Source: Thermodesulfobacteriota bacterium (GTDB lineage Bacteria; Desulfobacterota; S145-22). From it: DNA of 5,730 bases. Shown here piece after piece: positions 1 to 5,730 of the stretch; the first letter of the stretch is position 1, and each line of letters begins with the position of its first letter. The notes under the pieces are model-generated. The model was not told the origin of the DNA. It did no database searches and saw only the letters and a program-made list of their open reading frames with translations. The stretch covers positions 1 to 5,730 of the forward strand of contig JANTFN010000128.1 in the NCBI GenBank assembly GCA_024763435.1, read 5' to 3'. A program made the translations under genes and the position numbers.

Positions 1-258
1 GGTTTTTTTGCCCTCGCGATTCTCCCGCCGGGAAATGAGATAGAGCCGCACCGGGATGTCATGGAGGAGATTTACTTTATCCTGGAAGGCAAAGGAGAAA
101 TGCGCGTGGACGATGAGCGCCGCGAACTTGAATCGGGGAGCGCCATCTGGATACCCGTGGGGGCGCTTCACGGCCTTGTCAATACGGGGGAGGCCGCCTG
201 TGTTATCATTGTGGTCGCCTCGCGCCCGGATCTTAAACCGTCTGATATGATGATGTAG
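1..258 (+). CDS. Small single-domain cupin protein, 5' end cut off by window edge
   Basis: The frame is open from base 1 to TAG at 256-258, giving 85 visible residues; the start lies outside the window. Small cupins run to about 100-120 residues, so roughly the first 20-35 are missing. Cupin motif 1 is seen as PGNEIEPHRD, then EE, then LEGKG, and motif 2 as GSAIWIPVGALHGLVN, matching G-x5-P-x-G-x2-H-x3-N. Together these predict a cytosolic beta-barrel with a metal or small-ligand pocket. The usual HxH of motif 1 reads HRD, so one metal-ligand His is Asp; the Glu and the motif 2 His are kept. The substrate cannot be told from sequence: such proteins include sugar- or amino-acid-related enzymes, sensors and proteins of unknown role. 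It reads toward the methyltransferase, but a 122-base gap with a candidate promoter separates them, so shared function is unproven. The fold call is firm, the function unknown. Confidence 0.85.
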   Translation, partial: GFFALAILPPGNEIEPHRDVMEEIYFILEGKGEMRVDDERRELESGSAIWIPVGALHGLVNTGEAACVIIVVASRPDLKPSDMMM

Positions 259-270
259 CAAATTTGGGAT

Positions 271-294
271 ACCCTTTTCAGGCAAATTAAGGGT
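271..294. repeat. Short inverted repeat downstream of the cupin gene
   Basis: ACCCTT at 271-276 is repeated inverted as AAGGGT at 289-294, giving a 6-bp perfect stem around a 12-base loop. It starts 12 bases after the cupin stop codon, where a terminator might sit. No T-run follows the second arm, so it is not a convincing intrinsic terminator. It could be a weak hairpin, an operator or chance. Confidence 0.25.
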
Positions 295-332
295 GACATG
301 GCCGCGATAAAATCCTTGAACTTATTTTCGAC

Positions 333-360
333 TTGAATGTCAGCCTGATTTGCGTATGAT
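333..360 (+). promoter_or_regulatory. Candidate sigma70-type promoter for the methyltransferase gene
   Basis: TTGAAT at 333-338 (4 of 6 to TTGACA) and TATGAT at 355-360 (5 of 6 to TATAAT) are separated by 16 bases. Transcription would begin near 367, leaving only about 14 bases before the ATG at 381. No good Shine-Dalgarno sequence lies in that leader, so initiation on a very short leader is implied. The rest of the 259-380 gap shows only the weak inverted repeat and no small gene. The call rests on pattern matching only. Confidence 0.45.
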
Positions 361-380
361 CAGATATTTCAACTGAAAAA

Positions 381-2021
381 ATGTTTTATTTAAACCCCGT
401 ACAGGAAAGAGCCCTCAGGAAAATATTTTGTCATATTGATGGCATTTCAATGGGTTCAACAATTGATGCGCTTTACAAAAACGGGGTTTTGACAAGACTT
501 TCCGAAGCCAGAATTCCCCTCTCCATCAATCAAACAGCCGACGAATTTGGCGCAAGACGGGGATATTTTCACGTAGCCATGCGATTGCTGGCATGCCAGG
601 GGTTTATCAGAATCAGAGTTTCGGAAAATTCCGGCACGTTGTCCATGCTTCCGACACCTGCGGGCCAACGCTTCGCGGAGAAGGCTTCAAAATACAAACA
701 GGTATCGTCTCTTATTCATCTCGCCCTTCAAATCGACCGGTTTCCTGACGGGGAAACGCCCCTTGTTCCGAACCTTCAGGGTGGATTACATTCCATAACG
801 CCAGGCCCTTCCGGTATTGGCGAAATTGACAGGATGATAACACTTCATCTTCAAGGTCACCTGGTTGGTCCCATTATGAAGACGCTTTGCACCCGTCATT
901 TTTTCGAGACCTTTGGCAATGTTCCGGAGAAATTTCTGCCTTTACGTGATTTCAATATGGCACCGGAAATTCTTTCGATATTTCTGGAGATCCTGGCGGA
1001 ACAAGGATGGGTAAAAAGGGAAAAGACGTCTGTGTGCTTGACGACGGAAGGTGTTATCGCGGGGAATGCCAGCCCGCAATATTTTCACCCGGTCAGCTAT
1101 CTTCCCCTTTTTCAGCGTGTTTCTCATTTACTTTTTGGGAAAGGCACCTCCCGTTTATCCGTGCGGCCCGAAGGTATTGAGACCCACTTAGACAGGGAAG
1201 CAGATATTGCCTTCAGTGGTATTGTCTTTAAAAAATCCTGCCTTCGACCCTTTCTCAATATCGTCCTGCCGATTTTTGACGCGCTTCCTCTCCATGCCCA
1301 GCCCGCCGCCGTGGTTGATACGGGTGCGGGGGACGGGACCCTCCTTATTGAACTGTTCAGGGCTATCCGTGAAAAGACCCTGCGCGGGAAGGCCCTTGAG
1401 CAATATCCTCTTGCCATGGTGGGGGTAGAATATAACCGAATTGCCAAAGAAACCTGTGCGAGGAAACTGCGTCAGGTGGGTTTGCCCGGGCTCACGCTGT
1501 CCGGTGATATTGCCGACCCTGCCGGGATTGCCGAAGGGCTTAAATCTGCGGATATTAACCCTTTAAATGTTCTTCATGTCAGCAAATCTGTTATTCATAA
1601 TCGGCGTTATGTTCCCCCGAAAAACACGGACGCCGCTCAGGCCTGGAATCCTGTATCAAGGGCTGTGTTCACGGATGAGGATGGCAATCTGGTACCGCGG
1701 GCATCTCTTGAATACAATTTAATAGAATTTTTTCAGTCATGGATTCCATGGACACAGAGGCATGGAATGGTTGTTATTGAGGCGCATACCATTGATCCTG
1801 CCCTTGTCTCAACGCATATTGGCTACAGCGTTGTTCCCGCCCTTGAGGCGACACATGGGTATTCAAACCAGTATCTTATGGAGCGTGAGGCCTTTGAGAG
1901 GATTGCCGCCGCCGCGGGTTGCGAGACCCTGGCAAACACGGGAATTGGCAGCGAGATTCTCGCGCATCCCCTCCTGACTATCCACTATTTCAAGACCCCA
2001 CAGGAAGGATTTGAAGGATAA
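381..2021 (+). CDS. Free-standing class I SAM-dependent methyltransferase with N-terminal winged-helix-like segments, AprA-type
   Basis: This 546-residue cytosolic protein very likely transfers a methyl group from S-adenosylmethionine. The Rossmann SAM site is clear: VVDTGAGDGT at 311-320 is motif I and VGVEYN at 347-352 supplies the acidic residue (E350) expected to hold the ribose. Later blocks, LHVSKSVIHNRRY (398-410), IEAHTIDP (466-473) and HGYSNQYLME (492-501), recall, from memory, the methyltransferase domains of the polyketide loading protein AprA. Residues about 20-105 look like a winged-helix domain, and about 150-255 like a second one, as in O-methyltransferases that dimerise through such domains. 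The ATG at 381 is used because an in-frame stop lies at 357-359 and no other start precedes it; a Met at codon 24 is an alternative. It has its own candidate promoter and faces the radical SAM operon. The substrate is unknown; a carbon or oxygen acceptor on a carrier-bound or peptide intermediate is only a guess. Confidence 0.85.
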   Translation: MFYLNPVQERALRKIFCHIDGISMGSTIDALYKNGVLTRLSEARIPLSINQTADEFGARRGYFHVAMRLLACQGFIRIRVSENSGTLSMLPTPAGQRFAEKASKYKQVSSLIHLALQIDRFPDGETPLVPNLQGGLHSITPGPSGIGEIDRMITLHLQGHLVGPIMKTLCTRHFFETFGNVPEKFLPLRDFNMAPEILSIFLEILAEQGWVKREKTSVCLTTEGVIAGNASPQYFHPVSYLPLFQRVSHLLFGKGTSRLSVRPEGIETHLDREADIAFSGIVFKKSCLRPFLNIVLPIFDALPLHAQPAAVVDTGAGDGTLLIELFRAIREKTLRGKALEQYPLAMVGVEYNRIAKETCARKLRQVGLPGLTLSGDIADPAGIAEGLKSADINPLNVLHVSKSVIHNRRYVPPKNTDAAQAWNPVSRAVFTDEDGNLVPRASLEYNLIEFFQSWIPWTQRHGMVVIEAHTIDPALVSTHIGYSVVPALEATHGYSNQYLMEREAFERIAAAAGCETLANTGIGSEILAHPLLTIHYFKTPQEGFEG

Positions 2022-3131
2022 CTACGATATATGCTGCAGGAATTCTGAGATAACGCGGCCGGTTTCCTCGCCATCATAGATAAATGCCCCGTGTCCGAAG
2101 TTGCTTTTAAGGGTTTTGTGCAACACGGGCAAAGACGGATGAGCTGCCCGCAATGCCCGTTTTATTTCGTCCATCTCTTCCGGAGGGTACCGCCAGTCAG
2201 AGCTGTAGCTGATAAGAAGCACATGGGCCGTAACGCCGCTGAAGACCTGTGAGAGGTCCTGGCATTTCCGCGTGAGATCGAAATAATCCATGGCCTTCCA
2301 GAGATAAAGGAGGGAGTTGGCATCAAAACGGTTGGCAGCATTTTCCCCGACGGAACGCAAAAAGGCCTGAAATTCGAAGTCATCGTGGAGGCAATCGTAG
2401 GACAGCGGCTGTCCCGCCACGGTTTTTAACCCGAAACGATCGGCCATAACTTTTCTGCTCATCCACATCATAATTCCAAACAGGGTTGTCAGGGCGAGTC
2501 CGGAATCAGGACCGCCGGATTCGTAATAATCGCCGTTTTTGAAAGCGGGGTCCCGGATAATCGCCTGCCTGAAAACCTCCCACAACCCCAGGTTATGCGT
2601 GGTTGTCCGGGGTGTGGCGCTGAGCACGACCGCATTTTTGCACCGTTTTGGGTATCGTTTCAGCCATTCCAGGACTTGAAATCCCCCCATGCAGCCCCCC
2701 AAAATTGTCTGATATTGTTCAATATTCAGGGCGTCGGACAGTCTTGCCTGCGCCTCAACCATGTCCCCGATTGTTACAACAGGGAATCGTAGGCCGTAAG
2801 GGGCGCCTGTTTTCGGATTGATCGAGGAGGGTCCCGTAGTCCCGCCGCATCCCCCCAAAACATTAGAACAGACCACAAAATATTTTGCCGTATCCAGAGG
2901 TTTTCCGGGGCCTATCATCCCATCCCACCAACCAGGCCTAGGATCCTCAGGATGGTATTTCCCCGCGGCATGGCTATCGGAAGTCAGGGCGTGACAAACC
3001 AGAATCGCGTTACTTCCCGACGCATTCAGGGCCCCATACGTCTCATAGACCATCTGATAAGGCCTCAAAATTTTGCCGCTTTCAAGGTGCAGCGGGGTGT
3101 CAAATAAAAGGTTTTTCTTTTCAACAATCAT
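2022..3131 (-). CDS. MetX-type homoserine O-acyltransferase-like alpha/beta-hydrolase with Cys at the nucleophile position
   Basis: This 369-residue protein has clear MetX blocks: AILVCHALTSDSHAAG, PGWWDGMIGPGK, SNVLGGCGGTTGPSSINP, FPVVTIGDMVEAQ, NGDYYE and NRFDANSLLYLWKAMDYFDL. MetX acylates the hydroxyl of homoserine from acetyl- or succinyl-CoA in methionine synthesis, through a Ser-Asp-His triad. Here the nucleophile elbow reads GGCMGG, so Cys147 (codon 2691-2693) stands where Ser is expected. Asp312 (SSDWRYPP) and His347 (FGHGAFI, usually GHDAF) remain. The start at 3131 (MIVEKKNLLFD) fits family N-termini and gives an 11-base overlap with the radical SAM gene. A longer frame from ATG 3188 would add 19 residues and overlap by 68 bases. 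No good Shine-Dalgarno precedes 3131, so translation is probably coupled. It may be an acyltransferase of the cluster or a diverged methionine enzyme. No metX symbol is given because the active-site change leaves the reaction open; the family call is firm. Confidence 0.9.
   Translation of the reverse strand: MIVEKKNLLFDTPLHLESGKILRPYQMVYETYGALNASGSNAILVCHALTSDSHAAGKYHPEDPRPGWWDGMIGPGKPLDTAKYFVVCSNVLGGCGGTTGPSSINPKTGAPYGLRFPVVTIGDMVEAQARLSDALNIEQYQTILGGCMGGFQVLEWLKRYPKRCKNAVVLSATPRTTTHNLGLWEVFRQAIIRDPAFKNGDYYESGGPDSGLALTTLFGIMMWMSRKVMADRFGLKTVAGQPLSYDCLHDDFEFQAFLRSVGENAANRFDANSLLYLWKAMDYFDLTRKCQDLSQVFSGVTAHVLLISYSSDWRYPPEEMDEIKRALRAAHPSLPVLHKTLKSNFGHGAFIYDGEETGRVISEFLQHIS
3121..3131 (-). promoter_or_regulatory. 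Overlapping stop and start joining the radical SAM and MetX-like genes
   Basis: On the minus strand these 11 bases read ATGATTGTTGA: the MetX-like gene starts at the ATG and the radical SAM gene stops at the final TGA in another frame. With no clear ribosome-binding site just upstream, this suggests re-initiation by ribosomes finishing the radical SAM gene, and so matched output of the two proteins. Confidence 0.55.
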
Positions 3132-5139
3132 CGCGTTTAACAGGGCGTTGTCGCAATTCTCCGGTAAAAAGCCCGCCGGGCCATTCATAAACTTCAGGCA
3201 GGGCAGGGACAGGAGCTTTCAGGGCCAGCGCCATAATGCGCCCATCCACCAGAAGAACCAGCCGTTTACGCATCAGAAAATCTATTGTTTCTTCAAATTC
3301 GCGGGTATTATCTCCATTCCCAACAATCTTGCTCTTCAACACTTTTAAACGACAGGGATTATCGCATGCAGAATAAATATCTTTTGCCATACCCGTCAGT
3401 TCATAAGTTGCTTCTGACGTAATAGGCCGTGCGTCTTTAATATGAATGCTTTCCCCCGCGTATGTCATGGAAAGCATTGGAGGACGATCGCTTTTAAAGG
3501 CAATGAGCCATTTTGCTAATTCTTCCCTCAGGGCGGAAACACCTTCCCGGTCGATGATTTTTGAAAGGATAGGGTTTTGTTTCATTTCTTTCCGAGTTTT
3601 ATCCTCAAAGAAATAGGCCAGGTCCATGATAACATCACGTGGCAGGGGATAGATACTGAAATAAGGCGCCGCGGGGTCGAATTTCAGGCCAAAATCGCTG
3701 GCTCTGTCATGATAGAGGCTATACCGATTGAAAAGAATAGACAGCATATTTCCCGGGGGTTGGTAGTGTGTGATGTCTGGCAGCAGATGGGCCATTTCCA
3801 TAAACCATTCATCTTTTTCCTCTGGAAAGTCCCAGAGGATGAACCATTGGACTCGGATGCCATACTGACGGCACCACTTCAAGGTCCGGAGATTCTGCCA
3901 GGCCATGCAGCCTTTATTCATATGTCTGAGTAGCAGTGTGCTGAGGCTTTCAATTCCCGGCTGAATCCATGTTATACCCGCTTCTTTCAGGGATTTTACC
4001 TGTTTTTTCGAGAGGTTGGATTTTGTCTCATAAAAAATTTTGTAGGGGCTTCCCGCTTTTTTCAGCATGGGGAGCAGGGTCGTAAAATAGGTTCGATCCA
4101 TAATGTTGTCCGACATCTCAAAATTTTCAAGGTGGTAGCGATTTGCCAAAAAAGCCAGCTCCCGAATAACCTTTTCCGGGGTTTTGCTTCGATACCCGTT
4201 CCCATAGCCGTTTAGCCCGCAGAAAGTACATCCCCCGCTGTCTGCCCACCAGCATCCCCTTGAAGATTCAACGGAGATCGTTGCCCTTACCATTTTGCCT
4301 AAGCGTTTTGAGGTATCAAGTGTCCTGAAATAATCATCATAGTTCGGGGGTGGTAAGCTGTCCAAATCCTGAGCCATCGAACGGGGGATAGTGTTCCCAT
4401 TTTTTTCACTCATGGGATAGTTAACCGGCCGGTGAACGGGTCCGAATACGCCTGAGGGGATTGCTTCAGGCGAAAGGCTGGCGCCCTTCTTCATAATTTC
4501 ACGGGTAAGAGGGACGATGACATCATCTCCTTCCCCCGAGACAACAAAGTCAACCCACGGGAAATGTTTGTGTGTCGTCAAACCCATAATTGTTTCGCAG
4601 TTTGCCCCACCCATTATTGTTACGATGTCAGGGTTGCGCTGCTTAATGGTTTTCAGCAGGGCAAGGGAAGGGCAGTGTTGCTGAAAGGTGGAGGAACACC
4701 CTACAATGCGGGGTTTTTTAGCTATAATTTCATCCGCGAGATGGGATGCAAACGCGGCGGCGGCCCTCCGAATCGATGTGAGATAGAGCATTAATCGCTT
4801 TTGGCTGTATTCCCTGTAGAGCCAGTGCCGATGCTGAAGCAATGCCGCGAATGTTTTCGTATCATCTTCGGTTGAGGGGAAAAGTGCCTTTGAAAAACTC
4901 CATTCACCCACCAGTTCCAGGATACGAGACTGGCTGACAAAACGCCAGGCGTCCAGGCCGAATTCCTCAAGAACATATTCCGCGAAAAGGAAATTTGCGT
5001 GTATCGATTCAACATCAAGGTCCGCGCGTTCAAGGATAGCATGTAACAAACCCAGAGCAATAGAAGGTCTGAAGACGTCTGCATACGGCATGCATACCAG
5101 GACCACGTCGCAGTGGCTCTTTTTTTGAGATAGTATCAT
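3121..5139 (-). CDS. B12-binding radical SAM protein, RiPP-maturation C-methyltransferase type
   Basis: The 672 residues follow the order of RiPP-maturation radical SAM C-methyltransferases (PoyB/PoyC relatives). The N-terminal part (about 11-215) has VLVCMPYADVFRPSIALGLL and later IVTIMGGANCE and WVDFVVSGEGD, typical of a Rossmann-like cobalamin-binding domain; no DxHxxG motif is visible, as is common in this class. The radical SAM core (about 284-475) has RGCWWADSGGCTFCGLNG: Cys296, Cys304 and Cys307 form CX7CX2C instead of the usual CX3CX2C and should hold the 4Fe-4S cluster. IQPGIESLS (392-400) is a further core block. Residues about 575-640 look like a winged helix, followed by a PALPEVYEWPGG tail. 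Such enzymes methylate unactivated carbons of precursor-peptide residues using SAM and methylcobalamin, an oxygen-sensitive cytosolic reaction. It lies 4 bases after a second copy of the family and overlaps the MetX-like gene. Family is confident; the exact reaction and peptide are inferred. Confidence 0.9.
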   Translation of the reverse strand: MILSQKKSHCDVVLVCMPYADVFRPSIALGLLHAILERADLDVESIHANFLFAEYVLEEFGLDAWRFVSQSRILELVGEWSFSKALFPSTEDDTKTFAALLQHRHWLYREYSQKRLMLYLTSIRRAAAAFASHLADEIIAKKPRIVGCSSTFQQHCPSLALLKTIKQRNPDIVTIMGGANCETIMGLTTHKHFPWVDFVVSGEGDDVIVPLTREIMKKGASLSPEAIPSGVFGPVHRPVNYPMSEKNGNTIPRSMAQDLDSLPPPNYDDYFRTLDTSKRLGKMVRATISVESSRGCWWADSGGCTFCGLNGYGNGYRSKTPEKVIRELAFLANRYHLENFEMSDNIMDRTYFTTLLPMLKKAGSPYKIFYETKSNLSKKQVKSLKEAGITWIQPGIESLSTLLLRHMNKGCMAWQNLRTLKWCRQYGIRVQWFILWDFPEEKDEWFMEMAHLLPDITHYQPPGNMLSILFNRYSLYHDRASDFGLKFDPAAPYFSIYPLPRDVIMDLAYFFEDKTRKEMKQNPILSKIIDREGVSALREELAKWLIAFKSDRPPMLSMTYAGESIHIKDARPITSEATYELTGMAKDIYSACDNPCRLKVLKSKIVGNGDNTREFEETIDFLMRKRLVLLVDGRIMALALKAPVPALPEVYEWPGGLFTGELRQRPVKRDDC

Positions 5140-5143
5140 ATTA

Positions 5144-5730
5144 TTAACATTTCTTCCGGGGTGAAAAAGTTTGGCTGTGCGGGATTACCGCCTCGTTTTT
5201 CAGGCCGCCGCCCGGAAAATCACCCAGGAGCGGGAGGGCCGAGGGAGCATCTTCAAAGGCAAGAGACAGGAATCGGTTGTCAATGGGTAAAATAAAGCCT
5301 TGTTCAATAAGGGTTTCAAGGGTATCTTGCAGGTCAGTTTTGGCATATCCGGATTTTATCATCTCCCTTTCCAGAAACCCTTTCGGAACGGCTCTGTTCG
5401 TTTTCTTGAGAATCGCGCGTTCAATATCGCTTAATCTTCTTTCCTTTTTTTTATCAGGCCTTCGTGTGTCCAGTATGGATACCTTATCATTTTTATTGTA
5501 AATTTGAAGGGTAGGCGGAATCTCCGAGTGCCAGAACAGGAGCTGCCAGTCGCTTACTGCCCCAAGAATTTCTTTGTAGCCCCATTCGTTTAAAAGGATG
5601 GGCAATACGGTATTTTTTTGAAGGGAAAATAGGTTTTTTGCGTTGAAAAAATAGACCTGATCCGCAAGCTTATCTTTAGAAAGAGGATAGATATAACGAT
5701 ACGCGTCAAAAGGGGCAAGTACCAAGATCG
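5144..5730 (-). CDS. C-terminal part of a second RiPP-type radical SAM protein, cut by window edge
   Basis: The frame runs in from the right edge with no stop (194 visible residues), so the start lies outside. A TTG at 5725 sits in frame but should not be taken as the start, because the visible part matches only the tail of the neighbouring radical SAM protein. YRYIYPLSKDKLADQVYFF matches its YFSIYPLPRDVIMDLAYFF (about 493-511). A winged-helix-like stretch follows (RRLSDIERAILKK through FILPIDNRFLSLAFED), then ALPLLGDFPGG against PALPEVYEWPGG. No cluster-binding cysteines are in view, so the radical SAM core must be inferred to lie upstream. The gene ends 4 bases before the next start, so the two are almost surely co-transcribed. 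The pair would be paralogous enzymes acting on the same product, perhaps at different residues. Overall similarity is moderate, so this is not a recent duplicate. Confidence 0.75.
   Translation of the reverse strand, partial: ILVLAPFDAYRYIYPLSKDKLADQVYFFNAKNLFSLQKNTVLPILLNEWGYKEILGAVSDWQLLFWHSEIPPTLQIYNKNDKVSILDTRRPDKKKERRLSDIERAILKKTNRAVPKGFLEREMIKSGYAKTDLQDTLETLIEQGFILPIDNRFLSLAFEDAPSALPLLGDFPGGGLKNEAVIPHSQTFSPRKKC
5153..5157 (-). promoter_or_regulatory. Ribosome-binding site for the complete radical SAM gene
   Basis: On the minus strand GGAAG (5157 down to 5153) lies inside the last codons of the upstream gene, 13 bases before the ATG at 5139. The spacing is long, and the preceding TAA is only 4 bases from the ATG, so translational coupling probably helps initiation. 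The ATG at 5139 is supported by the family-like N-terminus that soon follows (VVLVCMPYAD). Confidence 0.5.

Noticed and set aside
56..250. Overlapping open frame within the cupin gene (+1 shifted)
   Set aside because: The in-phase frame from base 1 carries both cupin motifs; the shifted frame has no recognisable pattern and is a shadow.
265..275. GGGATACCCTTTT as an intrinsic terminator after the cupin gene
   Set aside because: The stem is only three base pairs with a three-base loop, too weak for termination.
258..288. GCAAATT direct repeat at 258-264 and 282-288
   Set aside because: Seven AT-rich bases twice within about 30 are readily explained by chance; no third copy or dyad supports an operator.
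259..380. A RiPP precursor peptide hidden in the only real intergenic gap
   Set aside because: No frame in these 122 bases on either strand gives a plausible start with a usable ribosome site and enough codons; none of the known leader types is seen.
1124..1447. Antisense open frames under the methyltransferase gene
   Set aside because: They lie fully opposite a gene with clear SAM motifs, are Arg/Ser-rich as expected of shadows, and have no start signals.
3577..3933. 118-codon plus-strand frame opposite the radical SAM gene
   Set aside because: It is antisense to the conserved core and C-terminal part of the radical SAM protein and shows no domain of its own.
5136..5150. Four-codon mini-ORF (ATG at 5150 ending TGA over the radical SAM start)
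   Set aside because: GGAAG is only two bases from that ATG, too close for initiation, and such short frames arise by chance in AT-rich junctions.
5144..5725. Treating 5144-5725 as a complete small protein starting at TTG
   Set aside because: The frame stays open to the window edge, and the content matches only the C-terminal third of the adjacent radical SAM protein, so it is a truncated view of a larger gene.

Overview
The window carries five protein-coding regions in two facing groups. On the plus strand are the end of a small cupin protein (1-258) and, after a 122-base gap, a complete 546-residue methyltransferase (381-2021). On the minus strand, read from the right edge leftwards, are the C-terminal third of one protein (5144-5730, cut by the edge), a complete 672-residue cobalamin-dependent radical SAM protein (3121-5139), and a MetX-type alpha/beta-hydrolase acyltransferase (2022-3131). 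The three minus-strand genes are packed as an operon: a 4-base gap, then an 11-base overlap. The two groups converge with abutting stop codons at 2021/2022.

The best-supported theme is specialised metabolism. The complete radical SAM protein has the layout and motifs of RiPP-maturation radical SAM proteins (the family of the polytheonamide C-methyltransferases PoyB/PoyC): an N-terminal B12-binding-like domain, an unusual CX7CX2C cluster motif followed by GLNG, and a C-terminal winged-helix-like tail. The truncated gene upstream aligns by eye with the tail of this protein, so the operon probably encodes two such enzymes in tandem. The MetX-like protein has the family's signature blocks, but Cys replaces the catalytic Ser. 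The plus-strand methyltransferase resembles, from memory, the AprA-type methyltransferase modules of polyketide loading units, here as a free-standing protein with two winged-helix-like segments in front.

Inference: this looks like one edge of a RiPP-type biosynthetic cluster. Tandem radical SAM C-methyltransferases would modify a precursor peptide, with a possible acyl-transfer step (or a local boost to methionine supply) and a second methyltransferase nearby. No precursor peptide is visible; it would be expected beyond the right edge, upstream of the minus-strand operon.

The organism cannot be fixed. Middling base composition, Shine-Dalgarno and sigma70-like signals, cobalamin radical SAM enzymes and MetX blocks such as TIGDMV suggest a Gram-negative, perhaps anaerobic, delta-proteobacterium-like bacterium; this is a weak guess.
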